Source: an uncultured Porphyromonadaceae bacterium (GTDB lineage Bacteria > Bacteroidota > Bacteroidia > Bacteroidales > Muribaculaceae). Taken from it: a DNA stretch of 5,773 nucleotides. Where the stretch lies: assembly GCA_938027385.1 (NCBI GenBank), contig CALJBF010000159.1, forward strand, positions 1 to 5,773, given 5' to 3'. The notes beneath the pieces were generated by a model. That model saw nothing but the letters and a program-made list of their open reading frames with translations. It made no database searches and was not told where the DNA came from. Of the stretch, positions 1 to 5,313 are shown one piece after another. Each line of letters starts with the position of its first letter. Position 1 is the first letter of the stretch. The position numbers were made by a program, and so were the translations under genes.

Positions 1-10
1 GTGGAAACCA

Positions 11-55
11 TAACCGGGCACACCTCCGCCCTGCGGGCTACGGCGTACCCGGTTA
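11..55. repeat. Inverted repeat with inner hairpin, possible dispersed intergenic element
   Basis: Perfect 8-bp arms, TAACCGGG (11-18) and CCCGGTTA (48-55), enclose a GC-rich core that can itself fold: GCCC (28-31) pairs with GGGC (35-38) over a 3-nt loop. No open reading frame here has a supportable start. Frame 3 is open from the left edge to about 140, but its peptide resembles the spurious translations of intergenic repeats that I recall from Bacteroidales genomes. I infer a structured, possibly dispersed non-coding element. The symmetry is visible; that it is repeated elsewhere in the genome is only a guess, since one copy is present here. Confidence 0.4.
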
Positions 56-57
56 CG

Positions 58-81
58 AAAAAATCAGCGTCTTTCAGACGC
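58..81 (-). terminator. Intrinsic terminator downstream of the leucine-rich repeat gene
   Basis: Read on the minus strand, a perfect 6-bp stem, GCGTCT and AGACGC (plus 76-81 and 67-72), closes a GAA loop. It is followed by TGA and six T residues (plus 58-63). The leucine-rich repeat gene ends about 120 nt upstream, and no other gene intervenes. On the plus strand the hairpin has no T-tract, so it works in one direction only. A second hairpin (75-90) shares the 5' arm of this stem and would exclude it. A further imperfect hairpin lies between stop codon and terminator, at 103-125. Confidence 0.6.
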
Positions 82-202
82 CCACGTCTGTTAAGTTAAT
101 AGCATTGTGTAGCGACCCTACAATGAATACACGCTCATGATGACATCACCTCAGCTACCATTCCATCAGGCAATGATGTTATCGCGCCGGGTGGGCGGCG
201 GG

Positions 203-1315
203 TCATCTGACTATGACTTTTTTGCCGGCGCGGAGGTAGATGCCGGGCGTGGGGGTGTCTGTTGGTGCCGGGCGCCCCTGCAGGTCATAGAGGGGCGTGT
301 CGGCGGCCGGGGCGGCGTCAGCTGCGGTCAGGGGGATGTTGTCGCGGAAATTGTAGGGCTGTATGTTCATCAGCCCCCAGTTCGGGGTGGCCTTGTATGC
401 CTCTACAGCCTCGGCGGGAACATAAAGGGTCACGTTGCCGATATTTCCGGGGCCGTAGAACATCAGCTGGTCGGCCGGAACCGAGGCATATTCGGGGGCG
501 GTCATGTCGCCGTCGAATGTCGGCGGCGTCATCCGCGCGCAGTACACCCGTTTCGTGTGGCACACAAAACTGCTGACGCTCAGTTTCCACGGCCGCTCCT
601 CCCCGTCTGCCAGGAACCAAATCTCCTCCGGGTCGGTACCGATGACGCTATTGTCGTGTACGTTGGCCAACGTAGGCGAGAACGTGAGTTTATTGAGTTC
701 GGGAAGATTCATAACGGAATACGCCCTTAATGTTTCCGCTCCCGAGAGCGTCAGTTCCCTAAGCTCCGGACAGTCAATTATCGTGAATGATTCCAGTCTG
801 GTGACATTGTGGGGAATTGACAGTGATGATACTCCTATATCAAAAAGCGTCGCAGTCCTTTGAACCTCTATGGCCGAGACTGATGTTGGAATGGTCAGTG
901 TCTCAAGCTTGGGAAGCTGGCTTATCTCGCCCATAAATACAAGATTGTCAGGCATGACAATTGTCTTCAGTTCCGGGAAATCAACCAGGTATTCGATTGA
1001 CCTGACGGTGTTTGGCAATATGATTTCCTCTACGGTATCGCTATTGCCGAGATTGACGCTTACCACCGTGCAGAGTGTACCGTCTGCCGGATTCGTTACT
1101 TCTCCGGGAATTTCGAGCCGTTTGATGTCCATTTCCTGATACATCGTTTTGCCGGTAATGTATGACGCCGCGTTGATGGGATGTATCACATTCACCTCAG
1201 AGGGATTGGCGCTTGATACCTGATACAGTACCCCGTCAATACAAAACTGAGTCTGCGCTGCAATGGCGAACGTCCATGCCGCCACCAGAAACAGCAATAT
1301 GCTTGTGCGTTTCAT
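203..1315 (-). CDS. Secreted BspA-like leucine-rich repeat protein
   Basis: 370 residues. The N-terminus has two basic residues, a hydrophobic stretch (about 5-18) and a small-residue site near AIAA-Q (about 20-21), so it should be exported by Sec with signal peptidase I cleavage. Residues about 95-225 carry irregular BspA/LRR_5-type repeats with the spacing seen in PELKTIVMP, PKLETLTIP and PELRELTLS. Residues 295-322 (VTLYVPAEAVEAYKATPNW) match the segment that usually ends such domains. The last 30 residues, with YDLQGR, PGIYL and GKKVIVR, resemble a short form of the type IX secretion C-terminal signal that is frequent in gut Bacteroidales. The repeat class mediates protein-protein or surface contacts, but the ligand is unknown. 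The repeats are sparse and diverged. The start is fixed by the signal peptide. The gene lies downstream of the two-component operon but is separated by 286 bp, so it probably has its own promoter. Confidence 0.85.
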   Translation of the reverse strand: MKRTSILLFLVAAWTFAIAAQTQFCIDGVLYQVSSANPSEVNVIHPINAASYITGKTMYQEMDIKRLEIPGEVTNPADGTLCTVVSVNLGNSDTVEEIILPNTVRSIEYLVDFPELKTIVMPDNLVFMGEISQLPKLETLTIPTSVSAIEVQRTATLFDIGVSSLSIPHNVTRLESFTIIDCPELRELTLSGAETLRAYSVMNLPELNKLTFSPTLANVHDNSVIGTDPEEIWFLADGEERPWKLSVSSFVCHTKRVYCARMTPPTFDGDMTAPEYASVPADQLMFYGPGNIGNVTLYVPAEAVEAYKATPNWGLMNIQPYNFRDNIPLTAADAAPAADTPLYDLQGRPAPTDTPTPGIYLRAGKKVIVR

Positions 1316-1601
1316 TTAAATAGGATTTTATTGTTATGTAGAGATTGTTGTAATGGCAATGGATGATGGAGTGGAAGAAATTATTTCATGGTCAGTAACT
1401 GATCAAAATTTGCGATTCTATCAGTTGCTTTGGTGAATAGTTGGAGATAAATCAAGAGGTGTCGATATTAGTTACATTTTCACAAATGTAATCAAGATTT
1501 TTGTGATACCGAATTTCCTAATGAGATTTAACTAATGTTAATTCCTGGTTGAGCGCAGAAATCGATGATTGAGGGTACGAGTTTCTGGCAGAGTGCGGGG
1601 T
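1316..1601. other. Gene-free AT-rich spacer with nested dyad symmetries
   Basis: This 286-bp stretch between the response regulator's stop codon and the leucine-rich repeat gene's start holds no supportable gene. It is much more AT-rich than the flanking genes. Besides the 20-bp palindrome listed separately, it shows TCAGT-A-ACTGA (1392-1402), an inverted pair AACTGAT/ATCAGTT (1397-1403 and 1420-1426), an inverted pair TCACAAA/TTTGTGA (1480-1486 and 1500-1506), TTAAC-taat-GTTAA (1528-1541) and an inverted pair ATTAGTTA/TAACTAAT (1467-1474 and 1529-1536). I see no terminator with a T-tract for the two-component operon. Confidence 0.6.
1472..1491 (-). promoter_or_regulatory. 20-bp palindrome overlapping a candidate -7 box
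   Basis: TTACATTT (1472-1479) and AAATGTAA (1484-1491) form perfect 8-bp arms around TCAC. On the minus strand, plus 1490-1483 reads TACATTTG, a full match to the Bacteroides -7 consensus TAnnTTTG, pointing towards the leucine-rich repeat gene. No TTTG lies 20 bp upstream, so the promoter is supported by one element only. It would give a leader of about 160 nt. A palindrome over a -7 box is the expected place for a repressor operator, but the binding protein is unknown. Confidence 0.4.
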
Positions 1602-2297
1602 TTAGTTGCGGAGGCGGGAGATGACGGCGGGGGCGTACTGGCGGCCGACGGGGAGGATTTCGCCGGTGACGAGGCGCACTTCCTGGCGGGTGTATGACTT
1701 GATGCGGGCCACGGGGACGATGTATGAGCGGTGGATGCGGATGAAGTGGCGCTCGGGGAGCATGGCGCCCAGGTTCTTGAGGATTACGCGCGAGACGATG
1801 CAGCCGCCGGACTCGCGGAATATCTTGCAGTACCCCTCCATGGCCTCGATGAAACGTATGTCGGCCAGGGGGATGTTTACGTTGTTGTATTCCTGCTTTA
1901 CAGTGATGCTCTGCGACATTTCGTCGGCACGGCTGTGGCCAAGCCGGCGCCGCGCCTTGTCGATGGCGGCGGTGAAACGGTCGTAGGCGAAGGGTTTGTG
2001 CAGGTAATCTACGGCGTCAAGCTCGAAACCTTTCAGGGCGTAGTCAAGGTAGGCCGTGGTGAAGATGAAACATGTGCCCTGGGGGAGCCGGGCGGCGATG
2101 TCGAGTCCGGTCACATTCTCCATTTCGATGTCGAGGAAGGCAATGTCGGGACGCGTCTGCATTATGGCGTCGAGCCCCTCGGCGGGGTCTGAATATGTGG
2201 TGACGGTGATGTCGCCCAGGCGTTCGCAGAATTTCGTGATCACGTCGAGTGCCAGAGGTTCATCGTCGATTGCTATGCAGGTCAATGGGGTTGCCAT
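1602..2297 (-). CDS. LytTR-family response regulator
   Basis: 231 residues, the usual length of the LytR/AlgR family. Residues 5-120 form a receiver domain: acidic pair D11-D12, phosphoacceptor D56 in FLDIEM, conserved T80 in FTTAY, and K101 in the HKPF turn. Residues about 132-231 are a LytTR DNA-binding domain, marked by FIEAMEGYCKI and the family signature FIRIHRSYIVPV (185-196). It should be a cytoplasmic transcription factor phosphorylated by the kinase encoded 21 bp upstream in the same operon. All key receiver residues are present. Members bind pairs of roughly 9-bp direct repeats about one turn apart; such a pair lies in the divergent region at 3399-3426. The identity of its targets is inferred, not shown. 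Confidence 0.95.
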   Translation of the reverse strand: MATPLTCIAIDDEPLALDVITKFCERLGDITVTTYSDPAEGLDAIMQTRPDIAFLDIEMENVTGLDIAARLPQGTCFIFTTAYLDYALKGFELDAVDYLHKPFAYDRFTAAIDKARRRLGHSRADEMSQSITVKQEYNNVNIPLADIRFIEAMEGYCKIFRESGGCIVSRVILKNLGAMLPERHFIRIHRSYIVPVARIKSYTRQEVRLVTGEILPVGRQYAPAVISRLRN

Positions 2298-2310
2298 ATC
2301 CGTAACTGTT

Positions 2311-2318
2311 CAAAATTA
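2311..2318 (-). promoter_or_regulatory. Possible internal -7 box before the response regulator
   Basis: The minus strand reads TAATTTTG, a full TAnnTTTG match, in the 21-bp gap between kinase and regulator, 13 nt before the regulator's ATG. A TTTG element is not found 20 bp upstream. It might start a short-leader transcript for the regulator alone, or be a chance match in an AT-rich gap. Confidence 0.22.
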
Positions 2319-3344
2319 TCAGGTCTTTATGGTGAGTTTTACGATGAAACGGCCGTCGGTCTCGCCGGTCGAGAGGGTGTAGCGCCCCGGGAACAGTCCG
2401 TCGAGACGTGCGCGGCAGTTGCTGATACCCACGGGTACTTCGGTACGGAACTCGTCGCGGTGTTTCATGATGCTGTTGCAGGTCTCAAACCCGATAACCC
2501 CCTGGCGTGCGGTGAGCGAAATGCGCACCTCGCAGTCGCGCGAGGTTGATGCTCCGTATTTGAAAGCGTTCTCCACGAATGTCAGGAAGATCATCGGGGG
2601 CACCTTCAGCGAGGGGTTGTCGACGTCGTGGTTCCAGTCGATGCGTGTATGGCGGTTCAGGCGTATGGTCTGCAGGTCGATGTAATTGCGTATGTAGGTT
2701 ATCTCGTCGCGCAAGGGCACCATTTCGTTTCCGATCGTCACATAGGTGTATTTCAGCAGTTCGGTGAACTTGATGAAGGCGTCTTCGGCCTTCTGCGATG
2801 TGCCGATGACCAGGCTGTAGAGGCTGTTGAGCGTGTTGAACAGGAAATGGGGGCTTATCTGCGCCTTGAACACGGCCAGTTCGGCGCGGTTGCGCTGGTT
2901 CTCGATATCCTTGCGCACCAGCAGCTGGCTGTAAAGCTCGGTTATGAACGAGATGGTGAGGGCATAGCACATCACGGCGAAGAACATGAGCCACAGGCTG
3001 AGCGACACGCTGTAGTTGCGCACGCTCGTCTGGTACTCGCTCATCGAGGGGATCACGAAATCCATTTTCGGATGCGGATACCACGAGAGGGCGTAGTTGC
3101 ACGCCGCGAGCCCCACCGCCACCCCCGCAATCAGCGCATAGCGGCGGTCGAGCATGAGCTGCGGCACATTCAGCCGCTTGATCAGGAAATAGCATCCGCA
3201 CAGATACAGGCACACGACGGCGAAAAACACCGGCCATTCGCCCATCCAGTGGTGTGCCGGGCCCAGAAAGACGAGCAACGGCATGAACACCAGACAGAAC
3301 ACGATGTCGAGGATGTGTGACGTGCGTGCCTCAAGTGATTTCAT
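2319..3344 (-). CDS. LytS-type membrane sensor histidine kinase
   Basis: 341 residues. The N-terminal half has about four membrane helices (about 11-29, 37-55, 68-86 and 112-137) and no recognisable extracellular sensor domain. The only longer loop between helices is about 87-111. A linker helix (about 138-160) leads to the His_kinase domain: phosphoacceptor H166 in QISPHFLFNTLNSL, an N-box at VPPMIFLTFVENAFKYG (N259), the family's downstream CN motif near 289-290, and a G-box-like GISNCRARLDGLF (306-318). All expected catalytic landmarks are present, so it should be active at the inner membrane and phosphorylate the LytTR regulator made from the same transcript. The signal is unknown. The start is secure: an in-frame TAA lies four codons upstream, and the next Met falls inside the first membrane helix. 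Confidence 0.95.
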   Translation of the reverse strand: MKSLEARTSHILDIVFCLVFMPLLVFLGPAHHWMGEWPVFFAVVCLYLCGCYFLIKRLNVPQLMLDRRYALIAGVAVGLAACNYALSWYPHPKMDFVIPSMSEYQTSVRNYSVSLSLWLMFFAVMCYALTISFITELYSQLLVRKDIENQRNRAELAVFKAQISPHFLFNTLNSLYSLVIGTSQKAEDAFIKFTELLKYTYVTIGNEMVPLRDEITYIRNYIDLQTIRLNRHTRIDWNHDVDNPSLKVPPMIFLTFVENAFKYGASTSRDCEVRISLTARQGVIGFETCNSIMKHRDEFRTEVPVGISNCRARLDGLFPGRYTLSTGETDGRFIVKLTIKT

Positions 3345-3348
3345 ATCG

Positions 3349-3379
3349 CAAAGTTACGGCTTACGGGGAATCTGTGCAA
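3349..3379 (-). promoter_or_regulatory. Bacteroides-type promoter of the kinase-regulator operon
   Basis: On the minus strand TTG (plus 3379-3377, preceded by C) is followed by exactly 20 bp and then TAACTTTG (plus 3356-3349), a full match to TAnnTTTG. Only CGAT separates the -7 box from the ATG at 3344. With the -7 box centred at 3352-3353, the transcript should begin within 1-2 nt of the start codon, implying an essentially leaderless mRNA. The spacing matches that of the divergent lipoprotein promoter. Confidence 0.65.
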
Positions 3380-3398
3380 GCCGCGCGGTGATACGCCG

Positions 3399-3426
3399 GT
3401 TTACAGATTCGTGCAGTCTGTTTACA
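3399..3426 (+). promoter_or_regulatory. Tandem GTTTACA repeat, candidate LytTR binding site
   Basis: GTTTACA occurs at 3399-3405 and again at 3420-3426, a 21-bp period. Taken as 9-bp half-sites starting three bases earlier (3396 and 3417), they are separated by 12 bp. LytTR domains such as those of AgrA and AlgR bind 9-bp direct repeats with a GTT core spaced 12-13 bp. The second copy ends 3 bp before the -33 box of the lipoprotein promoter, a typical activator position. A weaker ACAGA/TCTGT dyad (3403-3407 and 3417-3421) overlaps it. The repeats are visible; binding by the neighbouring regulator is inferred. Confidence 0.45.
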
Positions 3427-3429
3427 TTT

Positions 3430-3461
3430 TTTGCACACCCCGGCAATCTTTATTAATTTTG
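3430..3461 (+). promoter_or_regulatory. Bacteroides-type promoter of the coiled-coil lipoprotein gene
   Basis: TTTG (3430-3433), a 20-bp spacer and TAATTTTG (3454-3461) match both elements of the Bacteroides consensus in full. Transcription should start near 3465, giving a leader of about 34 nt without a Shine-Dalgarno sequence. It fires away from the kinase-operon promoter; the two -33 boxes are about 50 bp apart and enclose the GTTTACA repeats. Confidence 0.7.
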
Positions 3462-3498
3462 TGACGGATACAACGTCAACTTCAGTCTACGTCAGAAA

Positions 3499-4365
3499 AT
3501 GAGACATCTACCGGTCATCGTAATTGCGGCCTGGCTCGTGACACTTCTGTCGTGCGCCGGCGGTAGCACTGACAGCGGCCAGCAGTCGCTGATGGAGGCC
3601 TCCCGACAGGAGCTCGCCACGGCTGTCGAGGACCGTGACAGCCTTATGGTGCTCGTGCGGATGATTTCTGACGATATGGAGAAGATCTCGCGAATAGAGA
3701 ACGTTGTGTCTGTGACCGGCCTCAATGCCGACGAGAATCCGCGCCAGCGTGCGCGCCTGCTTGCCGAACTGACGGCCATACGCAAGACCCTGCAGCAGCG
3801 CCGCGAGCGGCTGGCTGTGCTTGAGGGGCGTCTCAGGGAATCGAGCCTTTACAGCGACGAGCTGCAGGGGGCCATCGATGCCATGCGGCGCCAGATTGAC
3901 CGCCAGAATACCGAGATGGACTCGATGCGCACCCGGCTCACACGTGCCAACGAGACCATTGGCTCGCTGAACCGCACCGTCGACTCGCTGAACACCGCCG
4001 TGACCGAGGTCACCGGACAGAAGACCGCCGCCGAGACCGAGGCCACCGGTCTTAAGAACGAACTGAATACCTGCTACTATGTGGCCGCCACAAAGGCGGA
4101 ACTGAAGACACACAATATCCTTGAGACCGGTTTCCTGCGGAAAACGCGTCTCATGAAGGGGGATTTCGACAAAACCTTCTTTACCACTGCAGACAAGCGC
4201 CGTCTGAGACAGATAGCCTTACCTTCGCAAAAGGCCAGTGTGCTTACAAACCACCCGGCCTCATCTTACAGGATAGTTGACGTTGAAAATCAAAAGACCC
4301 TGACCATCACAGACCCCGAGCGGTTCTGGAGTCTGGGCAATTATCTCGTGATACGCATAGACTGA
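3499..4365 (+). CDS. Coiled-coil lipoprotein, possibly Cbp1-like collagen-binding adhesin family
   Basis: 288 residues. A short hydrophobic signal (about 4-18) ends in the lipobox LLSC with C19 as the lipidated residue, so it is an envelope lipoprotein. Residues about 35-190 are highly charged, nearly free of proline and glycine, and have heptad-like spacing, so a long coiled coil is likely. A compact C-terminal domain follows (about 191-288), with TCYYVAATKAELKTHNIL, KGDFDKTFFTT, LTNHPASSYRIV and ITDPERFWSLGNYLVIRID. From memory, this architecture and these C-terminal motifs are shared by a Bacteroidales family that includes the B. fragilis collagen-binding glycoprotein Cbp1. I could not search to confirm it. 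Several D-S-L/M tripeptides (D47, D141, D162) fit the Bacteroidetes O-glycosylation motif. The gene is divergent from the kinase operon and has a full promoter. Adhesion is a suggestion; a structural envelope role is equally possible. Confidence 0.75.
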   Translation: MRHLPVIVIAAWLVTLLSCAGGSTDSGQQSLMEASRQELATAVEDRDSLMVLVRMISDDMEKISRIENVVSVTGLNADENPRQRARLLAELTAIRKTLQQRRERLAVLEGRLRESSLYSDELQGAIDAMRRQIDRQNTEMDSMRTRLTRANETIGSLNRTVDSLNTAVTEVTGQKTAAETEATGLKNELNTCYYVAATKAELKTHNILETGFLRKTRLMKGDFDKTFFTTADKRRLRQIALPSQKASVLTNHPASSYRIVDVENQKTLTITDPERFWSLGNYLVIRID

Positions 4366-4390
4366 CATTCCATTCCCCCGTGATATTCCG

Positions 4391-4444
4391 AGGCGAAGAC
4401 TGCCCGAGGTTACCAGTCCCTCGCGTGTCTTCGCCTTTTATTTT
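4391..4444 (+). terminator. Strong two-part intrinsic terminator of the lipoprotein gene
   Basis: AGGCGAAGAC (4391-4400) pairs perfectly with GTCTTCGCCT (4427-4436). Within the 26-nt loop, CGAGG (4405-4409) pairs with CCTCG (4419-4423). The run TTTTATTTT (4436-4444) follows directly. It starts 26 nt after the lipoprotein stop codon. On the minus strand no T-run follows the stem, so it does not obviously terminate the convergent flavodoxin gene. Confidence 0.85.
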
Positions 4445-4502
4445 CGGATTTTATTGTATTGCCGCCGTCTGCATGCGTCCGGCCTGCCTGAAATAGGGTG
4501 TG

Positions 4503-5081
4503 TCAGCGGTTGGAGCTGAGGATTTCCAGGAGCTCGTTGTCGGTGGCGTGGGGGTCGATGAGGTGACCGTCGGCGATGTCGAGGTCGGGATAGGTCTCGC
4601 GGAGCACTTTCACGCTGTTGTCGATGGTGCTGCCGCCTGATGTGGCGAAGGGCACGATCTTCTTCCCTTTGAGGTCATATTTCTCGATGAACGTGTTTAT
4701 CTGTCTGGGGGCGAGATCCCACCAGATGGGGTAACCGATGTAGACCACGTCGTAGGTGCTGATGCTGTCGAGTGCGACGCTGATGACTGGGCGCGCCGCG
4801 GGGTCATGCATCTCCACCGAACTGCGCGACTTGTCGTTGTGCCAGTCGAGGTCGGCCACGGTGTAGGCTGTGTCGGGCTTGATTTCCACGATGTTGTTCC
4901 CCTTGAACGAGGCGAGGCGTTTGGCCACGGAGGCGGTGGTGCCTGTCGCCGAGAAATACGCCACGAGCGTTTTCTGTTCGTTTGCGGTGCTGTCAGGGGC
5001 GGTTTCAGTTTTTGCTTTCGAGCCGCAGGCGGTGAGGGCGAGCGCCATTGCCGCGGCTGTGAGGATCTTCATCAGTTTCAT
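4503..5081 (-). CDS. Lipoprotein flavodoxin
   Basis: 192 residues. The N-terminus is a lipoprotein signal with lipobox LTAC and lipidated C19, followed by a short polar linker to about 37. The rest is a flavodoxin fold: the first strand and FMN phosphate loop at LVAYFSATGTTASVAKRLA (39-57), the strand and flavin-contact loop at VVYIGYPIWWDLAPRQINTF (112-131), and VPFATSGGSTIDNS (143-156), all typical of the flavodoxin_4-type family. It should bind FMN and carry electrons or reduce quinones. The electron donor cannot be read from context. Classical flavodoxins are cytoplasmic, so membrane anchoring outside the cytoplasm is notable, though such lipoprotein forms are familiar in Bacteroidales. 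Met4 is an alternative start that would keep the signal. The gene is monocistronic and convergent with the coiled-coil lipoprotein. I see no terminator of its own. Confidence 0.9.
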   Translation of the reverse strand: MKLMKILTAAAMALALTACGSKAKTETAPDSTANEQKTLVAYFSATGTTASVAKRLASFKGNNIVEIKPDTAYTVADLDWHNDKSRSSVEMHDPAARPVISVALDSISTYDVVYIGYPIWWDLAPRQINTFIEKYDLKGKKIVPFATSGGSTIDNSVKVLRETYPDLDIADGHLIDPHATDNELLEILSSNR

Positions 5082-5136
5082 ATTGGTAGTGGTTGTGAGT
5101 TGTATACAGTTTTTCCCGTGGTGTTTTAGGTTAGTG

Positions 5137-5144
5137 CAAAGTTA
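5137..5144 (-). promoter_or_regulatory. Candidate -7 box of the flavodoxin gene
   Basis: The minus strand reads TAACTTTG, identical to the -7 box before the kinase and a full TAnnTTTG match. Transcription would start near 5133, leaving a leader of about 52 nt. No TTTG is found 20 bp upstream, so only one element supports it. Confidence 0.5.
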
Positions 5145-5186
5145 GCGATTTCAGCCAAATATCGGGCATAATGACCACGGATAGTT

Positions 5187-5278
5187 CCCGCAGGGGGCAA
5201 GTTTGTGTAGCGGGGAGGTACAGCCAAACCAAATTTTTGCTAAATTTGTGCCCGGTATGCGGCATATCCCCCTGCGGG
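5187..5278. repeat. 11-bp inverted repeat in the flavodoxin-exporter spacer
   Basis: CCCGCAGGGGG (5187-5197) and CCCCCTGCGGG (5268-5278) are perfect reverse complements 70 bp apart. They enclose the candidate -7 box of the exporter gene. The surrounding 232-bp spacer (5082-5313) between two divergent genes holds no supportable gene. The function of the repeat is unknown. Confidence 0.45.
5241..5248 (+). promoter_or_regulatory. Candidate -7 box of the LysE-type exporter gene
   Basis: TAAATTTG fully matches TAnnTTTG and would start transcription near 5252, leaving a leader of about 60 nt. That leader would contain the right arm of the 11-bp inverted repeat but not the left arm. No TTTG lies 20 bp upstream, so the call rests on one element. 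Confidence 0.4.
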
Positions 5279-5313
5279 GTGTTGATTCCATATAGTACCG
5301 TTTACCGAGCCGG

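Noticed and set aside
137..730. Plus-strand open frame of 197 codons at the left of the window
   Set aside because: Antisense to the leucine-rich repeat gene; Gly/Arg/Val-rich translation with no motif.
1556..1587. CAGAAA/TTTCTG inverted pair as terminator of the two-component operon
   Set aside because: The stem is only 6 bp with a 20-nt loop and no T-run follows on the minus strand.
1731..2192. Plus-strand open frame of 153 codons antisense to the response regulator
   Set aside because: The minus-strand regulator contains complete receiver and LytTR motifs over the same bases.
2485..3237. Minus-strand open frame of 250 codons overlapping the histidine kinase
   Set aside because: It lies within the kinase in another frame; its translation is rich in Arg, Pro, Ala and His with no domain, as expected for a shadow in GC-rich coding DNA. 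The kinase frame has every expected motif.
2628..3320. Plus-strand open frame of 230 codons antisense to the kinase
   Set aside because: Antisense shadow with a His/Glu/Val-rich composition and no recognisable fold.
3381..3388. CCGCGCGG palindrome in the divergent promoter region
   Set aside because: An 8-bp GC palindrome is common by chance in DNA of this composition and has no further symmetric context.
3508..4113. Minus-strand open frame of 201 codons antisense to the coiled-coil lipoprotein
   Set aside because: The plus-strand gene has a promoter, lipobox, coiled coil and terminator; the antisense frame has none of these.
4455..4500. GC-rich dyad after the flavodoxin stop codon as its terminator
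   Set aside because: Only about 4 bp pair convincingly and no T-tract follows on the minus strand.
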